A DNA stretch of 64,000 nt, taken from IMG/VR virus record IMGVR_UViG_3300027816_000069, positions 1-64,000 of that record. One strand, written 5' to 3'. Position numbers and translations under genes: made by a program. Origin of the DNA: a virus. Positions 37,542 to 43,819 of this stretch are shown here, in pieces (positions within the stretch are counted from its first letter, which is position 1; each line of letters opens with the position of its first letter). Under the pieces are notes generated by a model, which saw only the letters and a program-made list of their open reading frames with translations, made no database searches and was not told the origin of the DNA.

Positions 37542-37913
37542 ATGGCTAAGTATGCTATCATCGAAAACGCAAAGCGTACCGTTCGCATGGCCTTCAAGGG
37601 TATCGCTATCCCTCACCTTGTGAAGATTTCCGATAGTCAGGTGGTGGAGGGTGTCGAATATGTTTACGGCGTCAACGATCACGACCGCTATCTTGTGACC
37701 GAAAAGGTTATCAAGTTCAACCGCTCGGCTCTGCGGAATACCAGCAAAAGCAAGGCTGACAAGGTTAACCCCCGCGTGTTAGGGGATGACGACTCCATGA
37801 TCGTGAAGGTGGGCAAGCCGGGTAGTCGGGAGCGTGTAGAGGCTTTGGCATCCCAGTATGCTGCCGTCGAGGCGACCGGCGAGGAACTCTCCCCCTTTGG
37901 GTGGGATAAGTGA
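37542..37913 (+). CDS. Basic hypothetical protein
   Basis: 123 aa from ATG 37542 (GGAGAAACAAC upstream). Lys/Arg-rich, with a beta-type first half and a helical Ala/Glu end. GC-rich third positions set it and its neighbours up to about 38300 apart from genes further right. Unknown family. Confidence 0.72.
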   Translation: MAKYAIIENAKRTVRMAFKGIAIPHLVKISDSQVVEGVEYVYGVNDHDRYLVTEKVIKFNRSALRNTSKSKADKVNPRVLGDDDSMIVKVGKPGSRERVEALASQYAAVEATGEELSPFGWDK

Positions 37914-37944
37914 ACACCGGTATACCCCCACTACGGTAGGGGAA

Positions 37945-37988
37945 CTGCCAAAATGGCAGGCCGGCCGGCCCATCTGCCAAAATGGCAG
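37945..37988. repeat. Twin-palindrome element, copy 1
   Basis: Two perfect CTGCCAAAATGGCAG arms around a GGCCGGCC-containing core. The downstream arm ends 52 bp before the next -35 box, farther than in most copies. Confidence 0.85.
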
Positions 37989-38040
37989 TCGAGCAAACCG
38001 TGTGCCAAATAAAAATATTTTTTCCGTTGATTTTTTTTGA

Positions 38041-38067
38041 TTGACAAGCCGATAATTCTGGTATAAT
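38041..38067 (+). promoter_or_regulatory. Early promoter with CGATA box
   Basis: TTGACA, 15-bp spacer with CCGATAA, TATAAT. It drives the acidic genes at 38093 and 38301. Confidence 0.75.
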
Positions 38068-38092
38068 CAAGGCATCACAAGGGAGAAAAGTT

Positions 38093-38287
38093 ATGCTTCA
38101 CGATTTTGATGATGTGAATCGGATTCTGGCTGAGATGACGAGCGAGAACATGATCGAACCCATCGACGAGAGCGATTGTCACCCGATGGACTGGGCCGAA
38201 GTGACCGGGGTGCTGGACGATGTGCAGGATGAAATTTATCCCGAGCCCATGCTTGACGAAAACGGTGTTCTGTGGTATGTTAGTTGA
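38093..38287 (+). CDS. Acidic hypothetical protein
   Basis: 64 aa with AAGGGAGAAAAGTT before the ATG. Strongly acidic (MLHDFDDVNRILAEM onward). First gene of a short operon. Unknown function. Confidence 0.7.
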   Translation: MLHDFDDVNRILAEMTSENMIEPIDESDCHPMDWAEVTGVLDDVQDEIYPEPMLDENGVLWYVS

Positions 38288-38300
38288 AAAGGAAAAAATA

Positions 38301-38552
38301 ATGAGCAAAGGTCATGATGAATTGGCCGAATATCTTTACAATAATAAAGAGGATACTGATATGTACTATCATGATGACACTACCGACCCTAACTATGATG
38401 ATCATGAGGATTTTTACAGTGATTCATTTGATGATGATATGGATGGCGATGTGGAAACTGGCCTCGCTTCCGCCGGATGGGGAACCGATGAGGACTACGG
38501 GTATTATGGTGATGATACCCCGATGAGCGACGATTACTATGGTGGAGAATAA
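38301..38552 (+). CDS. Extremely acidic Asp/Tyr-rich protein
   Basis: 83 aa from ATG 38301 (AAAAGG upstream). Asp and Glu make up about a third of the chain, in runs such as DDDMDGD, with many Tyr. Phage DNA-mimic proteins have such compositions, but no fold-specific motif is seen, so that is only a possibility. Confidence 0.7.
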   Translation: MSKGHDELAEYLYNNKEDTDMYYHDDTTDPNYDDHEDFYSDSFDDDMDGDVETGLASAGWGTDEDYGYYGDDTPMSDDYYGGE

Positions 38553-38556
38553 TAAC

Positions 38557-38853
38557 ATGCCAAAGATTAGTGTTAAGGATTGGATTAAGTCTTATATGTC
38601 ACAACCAGAGGAAAAGAAAATGATGAACGTTATCGTAACTCACACGGATACTTTTGGTGGAGAGGCTAATTATGGATGGGTGAAGCGTCACGAGTTTACT
38701 ATTCACAAGCATGCGTCACAGCGTAATATTACTCGAAAGGTTAAGGCTTTGGCCGGAATGACCGGTGTTAAGAGTGATACGTTTGATTATGATGTTGGTC
38801 TTACTATTAAGCCTAGGGGTTATAATCAAGTTATTTTCGTAGATTTTGAATAG
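38557..38853 (+). CDS. Conserved phage hypothetical protein (VTHTDTFGG type)
   Basis: 98 aa from ATG 38557 (GGAG nine bases upstream). A second start, MNVIVTHTDTFGGEANYGWV at residue 22 behind GAGGAAAAGAAA, would give a 77-aa form. I recall the phrase as recurring in phage proteins of unknown role. A twin-palindrome element follows. Confidence 0.72.
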   Translation: MPKISVKDWIKSYMSQPEEKKMMNVIVTHTDTFGGEANYGWVKRHEFTIHKHASQRNITRKVKALAGMTGVKSDTFDYDVGLTIKPRGYNQVIFVDFE

Positions 38854-38865
38854 GAGGAACCCGAT

Positions 38866-38909
38866 CTGCCAAAATGGCAGGCGGGCCGGCCGATCTGCCA
38901 AAATGACAC
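38866..38909. repeat. Twin-palindrome element, copy 2
   Basis: First arm perfect, second arm degenerate (CTGCCAAAATGACA). It ends 14 bp before the next -35 box. Confidence 0.8.
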
Positions 38910-38923
38910 CCTAATTTTTTCTC

Positions 38924-38951
38924 TTGACTATTCAAGTTCGGCCTGTAGAAT
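38924..38951 (+). promoter_or_regulatory. Early promoter
   Basis: TTGACT, 16-bp spacer, TAGAAT. Here CCGATAA lies just after the -10 instead of in the spacer. Confidence 0.72.
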
Positions 38952-38980
38952 ACCGATAACACTAGTAGGAGAAAAAGAAA

Positions 38981-39205
38981 ATGGTTGACGGATACCAGAA
39001 AATCTATAAGTTTGACAATGGTTTTGGGGCCAGTGTGGTTTCTCATAGTGGCTCATATGGAGGAAAAGAGGGTTTGTTTGAGATTGCTATTCTTGATAAG
39101 AATGATCAAATTAGTTATGATACCTTTATTACTGGTGATGTAATTGGATGGCTTGATTTTGCTGGCGTGGCCGATATTCTGGAAAGAATTAAGAATCTTG
39201 CTTGA
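38981..39205 (+). CDS. Conserved phage hypothetical protein
   Basis: 74 aa with AGGAGAAAAAGAAA upstream. Contains FDNGFGASVVSHSGSYGG, a phrase I recall from phage hypothetical proteins. Its stop codon lies inside the -35 box of the next promoter. Confidence 0.75.
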   Translation: MVDGYQKIYKFDNGFGASVVSHSGSYGGKEGLFEIAILDKNDQISYDTFITGDVIGWLDFAGVADILERIKNLA

Positions 39206-39230
39206 CAAGTGTCGATAAGTAGAGTAGACT
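39202..39230 (+). promoter_or_regulatory. Early promoter with CGATA box
   Basis: TTGACA, 17-bp spacer with TCGATAA, TAGACT. It drives the 105-aa gene. Confidence 0.75.
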
Positions 39231-39257
39231 TACACTATACCACTAAGGGAAAAGACA

Positions 39258-39575
39258 ATGAATCACGCCGAAGCAATTAAGATGGTTCGTGGCAAGAGGA
39301 ACGCTGATCGTCGCAAGGTTGGCAACAATACCTATGCTGAAATTCTGCCGAATGGTAGTGTGGGAATTATGCTTCACAGTACCTATGTTGTACAGATTCA
39401 TCCTGACAATACCTACACCCTCAATAGTGGGGGCTGGCAAACGCTAACCACTAAGGATAGAATTAACCAGTATAGCCCGCGTCGAGTGTACCAGCGGAAT
39501 TTTGAATGGTTCGTGAAGATTAACGATAAGGAATATCCTTTTATGGATGGGATGGTGGTGGGTTGTCCCACCTAA
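39258..39575 (+). CDS. Conserved phage hypothetical protein
   Basis: 105 aa, MNHAEAIKMVRGKRNADRRK onward, with AAGGGAAAAGAC upstream. The beta-rich centre and a WQTLTTKDRIN segment recur in phage proteins of unknown role. A hairpin element follows its stop. Confidence 0.75.
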   Translation: MNHAEAIKMVRGKRNADRRKVGNNTYAEILPNGSVGIMLHSTYVVQIHPDNTYTLNSGGWQTLTTKDRINQYSPRRVYQRNFEWFVKINDKEYPFMDGMVVGCPT

Positions 39576-39612
39576 CCCTTCGGGTTCGGCTGGGGTGGCT
39601 GTAGTCAGCCAA
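39571..39612 (+). other. Tandem-hairpin RNA element, copy 1
   Basis: AACCC-TTCG-GGTT hairpin, then GGCTG-TAGT-CAGCC, then CAAAAA. It lies between a stop codon and the next promoter. Could be a terminator or regulatory RNA. Confidence 0.55.
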
Positions 39613-39632
39613 AAATACTAAAGTTTGAAACG

Positions 39633-39660
39633 TTGACAAGCCGATAGATAAAGGTAGAAT
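39633..39660 (+). promoter_or_regulatory. Early promoter with CGATA box
   Basis: TTGACA, 16-bp spacer with CCGATAG, TAGAAT. It drives the three-gene membrane-protein cluster that follows. Confidence 0.75.
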
Positions 39661-39681
39661 GGTGCAGAAATGGAGGTTGTT

Positions 39682-39771
39682 ATGGGTCATCTTGCTGGGC
39701 TTTTGATCTTGGTCATTTTTTGTGGGTTTATTGTGGGTATTATTGGGGTGGCTGCTGATCTTAATGATTGA
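39682..39771 (+). CDS. Tiny membrane protein (CGFIVG family)
   Basis: 29 aa with TGGAGGTTGTT before the ATG. Nearly all one hydrophobic helix (LLILVIFCGFIVGIIGVA) with an acidic end. It shares CGFIVG with two other tiny ORFs in the window. Confidence 0.65.
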   Translation: MGHLAGLLILVIFCGFIVGIIGVAADLND

Positions 39772-39792
39772 ATAAATAAAAGGAATTCAAGG

Positions 39793-39909
39793 ATGAATTT
39801 TGACCCCTATAATTTTGTGTGTGGTTTTATTGTAGCCTTATTGTTGTGCTATAGTGTGGCCGATCTGGTTTTTTCCACTAAGGATAATAGTAATGAAATT
39901 GACGACTAA
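39793..39909 (+). CDS. Small membrane protein (CGFIV family)
   Basis: 38 aa, AAGG before the ATG, one hydrophobic helix FVCGFIVALLLCYSVADLVF and an acidic C-terminus. It overlaps the next gene by 17 nt. Confidence 0.62.
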   Translation: MNFDPYNFVCGFIVALLLCYSVADLVFSTKDNSNEIDD

Positions 39910-40180
39910 GGAAATCGTTTTTCTTGCTTGCGTGTTTGTGGTTGGTTGTTTTTGTGCTTTTTATGCTAATACCAGCATTAAGCATGATACTCCCGCAGAG
40001 TTTTTGAACGAAAAGCCAATGGAGCCGCCGAAGGTAGAATTTGAACAGGAACCTAGTGGGGTTTCATATAATGATCCCGAATTGAAAATTGTTGAAGTTA
40101 TGTATACTAGTGAACAGGAAGGAATTCATACTGTTAAGGTGGCCTCATGCCGAGGATGTCACTGGAAATGCTGCCAATAA
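39893..40180 (+). CDS. Membrane-anchored protein with C-terminal Cys motif
   Basis: 95 aa from ATG 39893 (AAGGATAATAGTA upstream). Residues 8-25 are a hydrophobic anchor (IVFLACVFVVGCFCAF); VVGC might act as a lipobox. The rest would lie outside the inner membrane and ends CRGCHWKCCQ. Its last codons and stop form the first arm of a twin-palindrome element. Confidence 0.7.
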   Translation: MKLTTKEIVFLACVFVVGCFCAFYANTSIKHDTPAEFLNEKPMEPPKVEFEQEPSGVSYNDPELKIVEVMYTSEQEGIHTVKVASCRGCHWKCCQ

Positions 40181-40214
40181 GGCAGCTCGGCCGGCCAACA
40201 TGCCAAAATGGCAG
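40171..40214. repeat. Twin-palindrome element, copy 3
   Basis: Arms CTGCCAATAAGGCAG and TGCCAAAATGGCAG around CGGCCGGCC. The first arm supplies the stop codon TAA of the preceding gene. The element ends 23 bp before the next -35 box. Confidence 0.82.
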
Positions 40215-40237
40215 TCAAAAAAATTTTTAAGTATTGC

Positions 40238-40266
40238 TTGACAACTGCCGATATCTAGTGTAGAAT
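40238..40266 (+). promoter_or_regulatory. Early promoter with CGATA box
   Basis: TTGACA, 17-bp spacer with CCGATAT, TAGAAT. Confidence 0.78.
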
Positions 40267-40290
40267 CAGCAAACACGAAAGGAAAAGAAC

Positions 40291-40530
40291 ATGACCTACA
40301 ACGGCTTCAAGAATTACGAAACGTGGAATGTTGTGCTGTGGATCAATAACGATGAGGGTCTGTATAATCTGGCTCGCCAGTGCGTATCCTATGATGAGTT
40401 TGTGGATTGTATGAAAGATTTGGGTGGTGAGATTGGATATCAAACGCCCGATGGTGTGGCTTGGAATGATTCTGGCATCGACCGTGAAAGCGTGAATCGG
40501 GATTGGGTTCAGGATTTTGTTGAAGTGTAG
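40291..40530 (+). CDS. Conserved GFKNYETWNV-type phage protein (DUF7249-like)
   Basis: 79 aa. The opening YNGFKNYETWNVVLWINNDE matches a widespread phage and bacterial family of unknown function. GAAAGGAAAAGAAC precedes the ATG. Confidence 0.82.
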   Translation: MTYNGFKNYETWNVVLWINNDEGLYNLARQCVSYDEFVDCMKDLGGEIGYQTPDGVAWNDSGIDRESVNRDWVQDFVEV

Positions 40531-40532
40531 GC

Positions 40533-40560
40533 TTGACTTTTGACGATCATGGGTTAGACT
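40533..40560 (+). promoter_or_regulatory. Early promoter with CGATC box
   Basis: TTGACT, 16-bp spacer with ACGATC, TAGACT, directly after the stop of the upstream gene. Confidence 0.65.
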
Positions 40561-40592
40561 ATGGAAAAGGTTTTTCAAAACGAAAGGGTTTC

Positions 40593-41003
40593 ATGATGAA
40601 TGAAGTGATTATTGGTGCTATTGCTGCTGTGGTATTGGTTGCTGGTCTTCTGTCGTTTGCTGGTTTTCATGTGTATGGTGGCGTTAAGGATAGTCTGACC
40701 AATGCACGGGTTGGTCGAGTATACAACTTTGAGTATATTCAGCCCGTGACGGGTGATCCTGAGCGATTTATGGCTAAGGTGCTGGATGTTCATGAGTTTT
40801 CCGCTGATTATCTGGCTAGACTGAATGCGGTGAGTAGGTATCGTAGGTATGATCCTAACTTTGAGCGTAGCCGCCATATGGTGACGGCCCAAACGCCAGA
40901 TGGTAAGATTAGGAACTTTTACGCTGAACGCACCCGCAATGTTCGTCGGCCACTCCTTGGTGGGGTAGCCTTCCGAACAGGGCTGGCTGAACTGCTGTCC
41001 TGA
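40593..41003 (+). CDS. Membrane-anchored conserved phage protein
   Basis: 136 aa from ATG 40593 (AAGGG five bases upstream). Residues 4-25 form a transmembrane anchor (VIIGAIAAVVLVAGLLSFAG). The soluble part ends RPLLGGVAFRTGLAELLS, a conserved-looking ending. A strong hairpin follows the stop. Confidence 0.75.
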   Translation: MMNEVIIGAIAAVVLVAGLLSFAGFHVYGGVKDSLTNARVGRVYNFEYIQPVTGDPERFMAKVLDVHEFSADYLARLNAVSRYRRYDPNFERSRHMVTAQTPDGKIRNFYAERTRNVRRPLLGGVAFRTGLAELLS

Positions 41004-41013
41004 AAAGATGTTC

Positions 41014-41055
41014 CATCGCAAGCCCGTCCTAGGAAACCCCTAGGGCGGGCTGATG
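41014..41055 (+). terminator. Strong hairpin, possible terminator
   Basis: A 13-bp stem (AGCCCGTCCTAGG with CCTAGGGCGGGCT, one G-T pair) plus flanking CATC/GATG. There is no U-tract, so it may be a processing or stability hairpin instead. Confidence 0.55.
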
Positions 41056-41061
41056 GAGTTT

Positions 41062-41105
41062 CTGCCAAAACGGCAGGCGGGCCGGCCGATCTGCCATAAT
41101 GGCAG
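41062..41105. repeat. Twin-palindrome element, copy 4
   Basis: Arms CTGCCAAAACGGCAG and CTGCCATAATGGCAG around GGGCCGGCC. Ends 24 bp before the next -35 box. Confidence 0.85.
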
Positions 41106-41129
41106 GAAATTTCTTGTGGATTTTGTCTC

Positions 41130-41157
41130 TTGACAAGCCGATACTAGAGTGTAGAAT
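41130..41157 (+). promoter_or_regulatory. Early promoter with CGATA box, first of a tandem pair
   Basis: TTGACA, 16-bp spacer with CCGATAC, TAGAAT. It reads through a 45-nt leader into the second promoter at 41202. Confidence 0.75.
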
Positions 41158-41201
41158 GATAGAGTCACCAACAAAAATCCGATTCATTCGGTGTTATACG
41201 C

Positions 41202-41229
41202 TTGACAAGTCGAGAACGTATGCTATATT
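41202..41229 (+). promoter_or_regulatory. Promoter of the large non-coding RNA
   Basis: TTGACA, 16-bp spacer starting AGTCGAGAA, TATATT. Transcription should begin near 41236. Confidence 0.72.
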
Positions 41230-41235
41230 GGTGAC

Positions 41236-41827
41236 ACAAACTTTCGTGGGTCCATGCGGCGGGACTAGATTGGGATAACCTATTTCGATAAACTTTCTCT
41301 GAAAGACTGGGGGAGTTGCCAACGGGGTTATACGTTGGATAGAAGTACCAATCTATGGGGGATGGCGTCCTCACCACGACCAATACTTTATGGGTGACGG
41401 TTTTCCGTATGACGAGGCAAAGCACAGCGGAGCGAAGGGGAGTTACCGGTGACGAACCTTCCACGCGGCCTCCCAAACTGCGAAAGCAGGAGTAGAAATA
41501 GGTGACACCCATAAACAATATTATGGTTCCTAGATAATAGGTTAGGATTAAAAACGTTCGCCCTTCCCATCCTTTGTGATAGGCTAAAAACGTTGCCATA
41601 TACAATACAACCAGTAACCGTTTCTAAGAGCCAGACCAAATAGGGTTATATGCGCAATACCACCTTATTTGCAGGGAGGATTTCCGTGGACGGTTTTCAT
41701 AGAATCGGGGCGTAAAAGATTCGCTGGTTACAAATCTGCTGATAGTTTCCCTTAGATAAGGTAAAACCTTGAGGTTGAACGGATCAGTACCGAGAGGCTG
41801 TTCGTAAAACTATCGGCGGTCGGTACT
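41236..41827 (+). ncRNA. Candidate large structured non-coding RNA (about 590 nt)
   Basis: No credible reading frame lies here, but the sequence shows nested long-range pairing: TAACCTAT (41276-41283) with ATAGGTTA (41537-41544), enclosing TTTATGGGTG (41387-41396) with CACCCATAAA (41506-41515). Local hairpins include CCAACG/CGTTGG, ACGG-TTTT-CCGT, AACC-TTGA-GGTT and CTGC-GAAA-GCAG, a GNRA tetraloop. The 3' end is an 8-bp AGTACCGA/TCGGTACT helix (41786-41827). AAAAACGTT occurs twice. It has its own promoter and lies about 1.6 kb before the first tRNA gene. Size, setting and complexity recall the phage RNAs GOLLD and ROOL. Membership in either class cannot be decided here. Confidence 0.7.
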
Positions 41828-41854
41828 TGACTTGATGATAAAGAATGGTAGAAT
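41827..41854 (+). promoter_or_regulatory. Early promoter
   Basis: TTGACT, 16-bp spacer with TGATAA, TAGAAT. The ATG of the next gene lies seven bases after the -10, at the expected transcription start. Confidence 0.72.
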
Positions 41855-41860
41855 AGTTTT

Positions 41861-42061
41861 ATGAAAATCATACCAAAACAAAACGCACGAAAGTGGACAA
41901 AAGAACGGCTGAAACGTCATCCGGGTCTTTGGAAGGTTGAGCAGGATGCTAAGAGTGTTCCTTGCTGGCCGGGCGAAGATGCTATTTTGATGAAAAATTT
42001 GACTGATGGTTGGAGTGGCTGGTTTCCGATAAAAGATATTGACATAGCCGGTCAGGAATGA
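41861..42061 (+). CDS. Basic hypothetical protein, probably leaderless
   Basis: 66 aa, MKIIPKQNARKWTKERLKRH onward, Lys/Arg- and Trp-rich. No ribosome site: the ATG coincides with the predicted +1 of the promoter just upstream. Unknown family. Confidence 0.65.
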   Translation: MKIIPKQNARKWTKERLKRHPGLWKVEQDAKSVPCWPGEDAILMKNLTDGWSGWFPIKDIDIAGQE

Positions 42062-42067
42062 TAGAAT
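42039..42067 (+). promoter_or_regulatory. Promoter within the end of the upstream gene
   Basis: TTGACA, 17-bp spacer, TAGAAT, overlapping the last codons of the 66-aa gene. Confidence 0.65.
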
Positions 42068-42073
42068 ACTGAA

Positions 42074-42178
42074 ATGACACTGCAAGAGTTTCTGGATGAG
42101 TTTCTTGATCCAAAGTTTCAAGAGATGATGAAGATTGTGGAAAAAGTCTTAGAGAAAAAAAATGAGAGTATTTCGTAA
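42074..42178 (+). CDS. Small helical protein, probably leaderless
   Basis: 34 aa (MTLQEFLDEFLDPKFQEMMK onward), amphipathic. The ATG stands six bases after a -10 box and has no ribosome site. Overlaps the next gene by 17 nt. Confidence 0.52.
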   Translation: MTLQEFLDEFLDPKFQEMMKIVEKVLEKKNESIS

Positions 42179-42278
42179 AATAATTCTGTTTTTCCCATCT
42201 TTAACCATGTTCTTTTTGGCATACTTTACTTTTATTTGTGATAACGAGGCTACTAAATTTAGTTTTAGGTGGAAATAA
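42162..42278 (+). CDS. Small membrane protein
   Basis: 38 aa with a basic start (MRVFRK) and a hydrophobic helix through residue 25, then a charged end. The stop overlaps the next ATG (TAATG). Confidence 0.55.
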   Translation: MRVFRKIILFFPSLTMFFLAYFTFICDNEATKFSFRWK

Positions 42279-42505
42279 TGACCGTTAATGAACTTATTGA
42301 GATGTTGAAGAATTATCCGGGCGATATGAGGGTATTGACTCTTGGGTATGAGGGTGGGTATAATGATATTAGATTGGACAATAATGATATTGTATTTGAT
42401 GTCCAACGCGGTGAAGGGGCTTGGTATTATGGGCCTCATGAGTGCGTGGAGTTTACAGATGAGAAAACTGGTACAAAGTGCTTAATTATTGCTAGGACGA
42501 AATGA
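42278..42505 (+). CDS. Conserved phage hypothetical protein (NELIEMLKNYP type)
   Basis: 75 aa from ATG 42278 with AGGTGGAAATA upstream. The TVNELIEMLKNYPGDMRVLT opening and the GYEGGYNDI phrase resemble a phage family seen in many genomes, role unknown. Confidence 0.78.
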   Translation: MTVNELIEMLKNYPGDMRVLTLGYEGGYNDIRLDNNDIVFDVQRGEGAWYYGPHECVEFTDEKTGTKCLIIARTK

Positions 42506-42565
42506 ACTGGCATTATGGACAACCTAATGTAATGAGATTGGTCTAAATCCTTATAAGAAATAACA

Positions 42566-42748
42566 ATGAAAACTGAAACTCTTGAACTGACTAAGACTGA
42601 ACTTGATTATCTTCTGAGTGTTGTTCATGAACATATTGACTCTGGTGTTTCATGGGGTAATTGGGGGGGTAGTCATGCTCAGTTTGTAAAGATGCAAAAT
42701 AGAGTTTTGGAAAAGATTGAGGAAGCCAAAACTGGTAGTGTGTCCTAA
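42566..42748 (+). CDS. Hypothetical helical protein
   Basis: 60 aa, MKTETLELTKTELDYLLSVV onward: a helical hairpin pattern with a Gly/Trp-rich turn (SWGNWGG). No clear ribosome site. Unknown family. Confidence 0.65.
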   Translation: MKTETLELTKTELDYLLSVVHEHIDSGVSWGNWGGSHAQFVKMQNRVLEKIEEAKTGSVS

Positions 42749-42793
42749 AAATGGTTCTATTATGCCAGAGTATTATCTGCAAAAGGAATAGGT

Positions 42794-43033
42794 ATGGAAT
42801 GGATTAGTTTTTTTGATCGTCAACCAGAAGACGGGCAAAAGATTTGGTATTATGGAAAATATATTGGTGTGTGGGTTGGTATATACCATTATTCTCCAAA
42901 TGATCCTGTAAGTCCTCATATTATTTTATGCGACGAGGCTCCCGGCGTTGTGGATCGTATGGATGCCCCGTATTGGCAACCTTACAGACCAGCAAAACCA
43001 GAGAAAGATTACCCAAAGGATTATCCATCATGA
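42794..43033 (+). CDS. DUF551-like protein
   Basis: 79 aa. MEWISFFDRQPEDGQKIWYY matches the DUF551 opening, and a Trp-Gln-Pro close (YWQPYRPAKP) stands in for the usual Trp-Met-Pro end. AAAAGGAATAGGT precedes the ATG. ATGA overlap with the next gene. Confidence 0.78.
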   Translation: MEWISFFDRQPEDGQKIWYYGKYIGVWVGIYHYSPNDPVSPHIILCDEAPGVVDRMDAPYWQPYRPAKPEKDYPKDYPS

Positions 43034-43203
43034 TTGACAATAAAGATAAGGCGTTGATTTATGTGATTAACTTTTTTAACTCTCGTATGAGTGCCATGAA
43101 TAAGAATAATATAGAGAGAACTAAAGAATTAATCTCTACTCATAAAATTAGTGCTAGTGAACTTGTGGATAAGTATGTGAAATTAGTATATGAAAACTCT
43201 TAG
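43030..43203 (+). CDS. Hypothetical helical protein
   Basis: 57 aa starting at the ATGA overlap with the DUF551-like gene. Basic and helical (MIDNKDKALIYVINFFNSRM). Overlaps the zinc-ribbon gene by 14 nt. Confidence 0.68.
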   Translation: MIDNKDKALIYVINFFNSRMSAMNKNNIERTKELISTHKISASELVDKYVKLVYENS

Positions 43204-43315
43204 TGATATTTGTCCATGTGGCGCTTGTGATGTGCTAGTATGGAAATATGATGATAATGGTTTAATCTGGTTATTTTGCCAGCAATGCCACTGGTGGTAT
43301 ATCGGAAACGATTAA
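43190..43315 (+). CDS. Small zinc-ribbon protein
   Basis: 41 aa. CPCGAC near residue 8 and CQQC near residue 30 form a two-knuckle zinc ribbon. Its stop is followed at once by a twin-palindrome element. Confidence 0.68.
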   Translation: MKTLSDICPCGACDVLVWKYDDNGLIWLFCQQCHWWYIGND

Positions 43316-43359
43316 CCGCCAAAATGGCAGGCTGGCCGGCCGATCTGCCAAAATGGCAT
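43316..43359. repeat. Twin-palindrome element, copy 5
   Basis: Arms CCGCCAAAATGGCAG and CTGCCAAAATGGCAT around TGGCCGGCC. Ends 22 bp before the next -35 box. Confidence 0.83.
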
Positions 43360-43381
43360 TCTTTTTTTCTTAAGAATACTC

Positions 43382-43410
43382 TTGACAGACGCCGATCATA
43401 GGAGTATACT
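43382..43410 (+). promoter_or_regulatory. Promoter of tRNA-Leu with CGAT box
   Basis: TTGACA, 17-bp spacer with CCGATCA, TATACT, 14 nt before the tRNA. Confidence 0.78.
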
Positions 43411-43424
43411 TAATACACAACCAT

Positions 43425-43507
43425 GCCGCTGTGGTGGAATTGGCATACACATGACACTTAAAATGTCACGCCTTATAGGCTTGCGAGTTCAAGTCTCGCC
43501 AGCGGTA
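43425..43507 (+). tRNA. tRNA-Leu (TAA)
   Basis: Acceptor GCCGCTG/CAGCGGT, anticodon loop CTTAAAA giving UAA, a class II variable arm, T-arm GCGAG-TTCAAGT-CTCGC. Reads UUA codons, frequent in this AT-rich phage. Confidence 0.95.
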
Positions 43508-43577
43508 TTCTTTTTAGTCCGAATTGTAAACGCTCTATATAGTAGACACCAAAGCGTTTGAAATATTTGTTTTTCCC

Positions 43578-43617
43578 AATCCTTCGGATTTGGCTGGTGT
43601 GGCTGTAGTCAGCGAAA
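43578..43617 (+). other. Tandem-hairpin RNA element, copy 2
   Basis: AATCC-TTCG-GATT hairpin then GCTG-TAGT-CAGC and GAAA, between tRNA-Leu and the next promoter. Nearly identical to copy 1. Confidence 0.55.
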
Positions 43618-43628
43618 GTTTAAAGGTC

Positions 43629-43657
43629 TTGACAAGGTTTGGTCGATAAGGTATAAT
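43629..43657 (+). promoter_or_regulatory. Promoter with CGATA box
   Basis: TTGACA, 17-bp spacer with TCGATAA close to the -10, TATAAT. It drives the tRNA-Tyr-like gene. Confidence 0.75.
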
Positions 43658-43690
43658 AGAAACAACAAGACGCATAACTAAAGCGAAATA

Positions 43691-43775
43691 CCCCGATGTT
43701 CCACACGACTGACTGTAAATCAGTTGACATATTATGTGTGGCGGCTGTCAAGTGGTTCAACTCCTCCATCGGGGA
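43691..43775 (+). tRNA. Aberrant tRNA-Tyr-like gene (GTA)
   Basis: Acceptor CCCCGAT/ATCGGGG is perfect, and ACTGA-CTGTAAA-TCAGT gives a GUA anticodon. A normal D-arm is missing: only about 10 nt separate acceptor and anticodon stems. The T-stem AGTGG/CCTCC has two mismatches. TGACA/TGTCA could be a variable arm, or CCACAC/GTGTGG could enclose the anticodon arm. A canonical tRNA-Tyr exists at 47408, so this copy may be inactive or have another role. Confidence 0.6.
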
Positions 43776-43784
43776 TTAAAGGTC

Positions 43785-43813
43785 TTGACAAGCACTAGCC
43801 GATAAGATATACT
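43785..43813 (+). promoter_or_regulatory. Promoter with CGATA box
   Basis: TTGACA, 17-bp spacer with CCGATAA close to the -10, TATACT. The next ATG is six bases after the -10. Confidence 0.75.
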
Positions 43814-43819
43814 ACAAGC

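Noticed and set aside
41165-41639. Long open frames (146 and 83 aa) on the left strand across the non-coding RNA region
   Set aside because: No ribosome sites and implausible protein composition; the strand opposes all neighbouring genes, and the region shows RNA-type pairing instead.
41236-41827. tmRNA, RNase P RNA or a self-splicing intron
   Set aside because: No tRNA-like T-arm or tag frame, no RNase P consensus segments, and no split gene or tRNA on its flanks.
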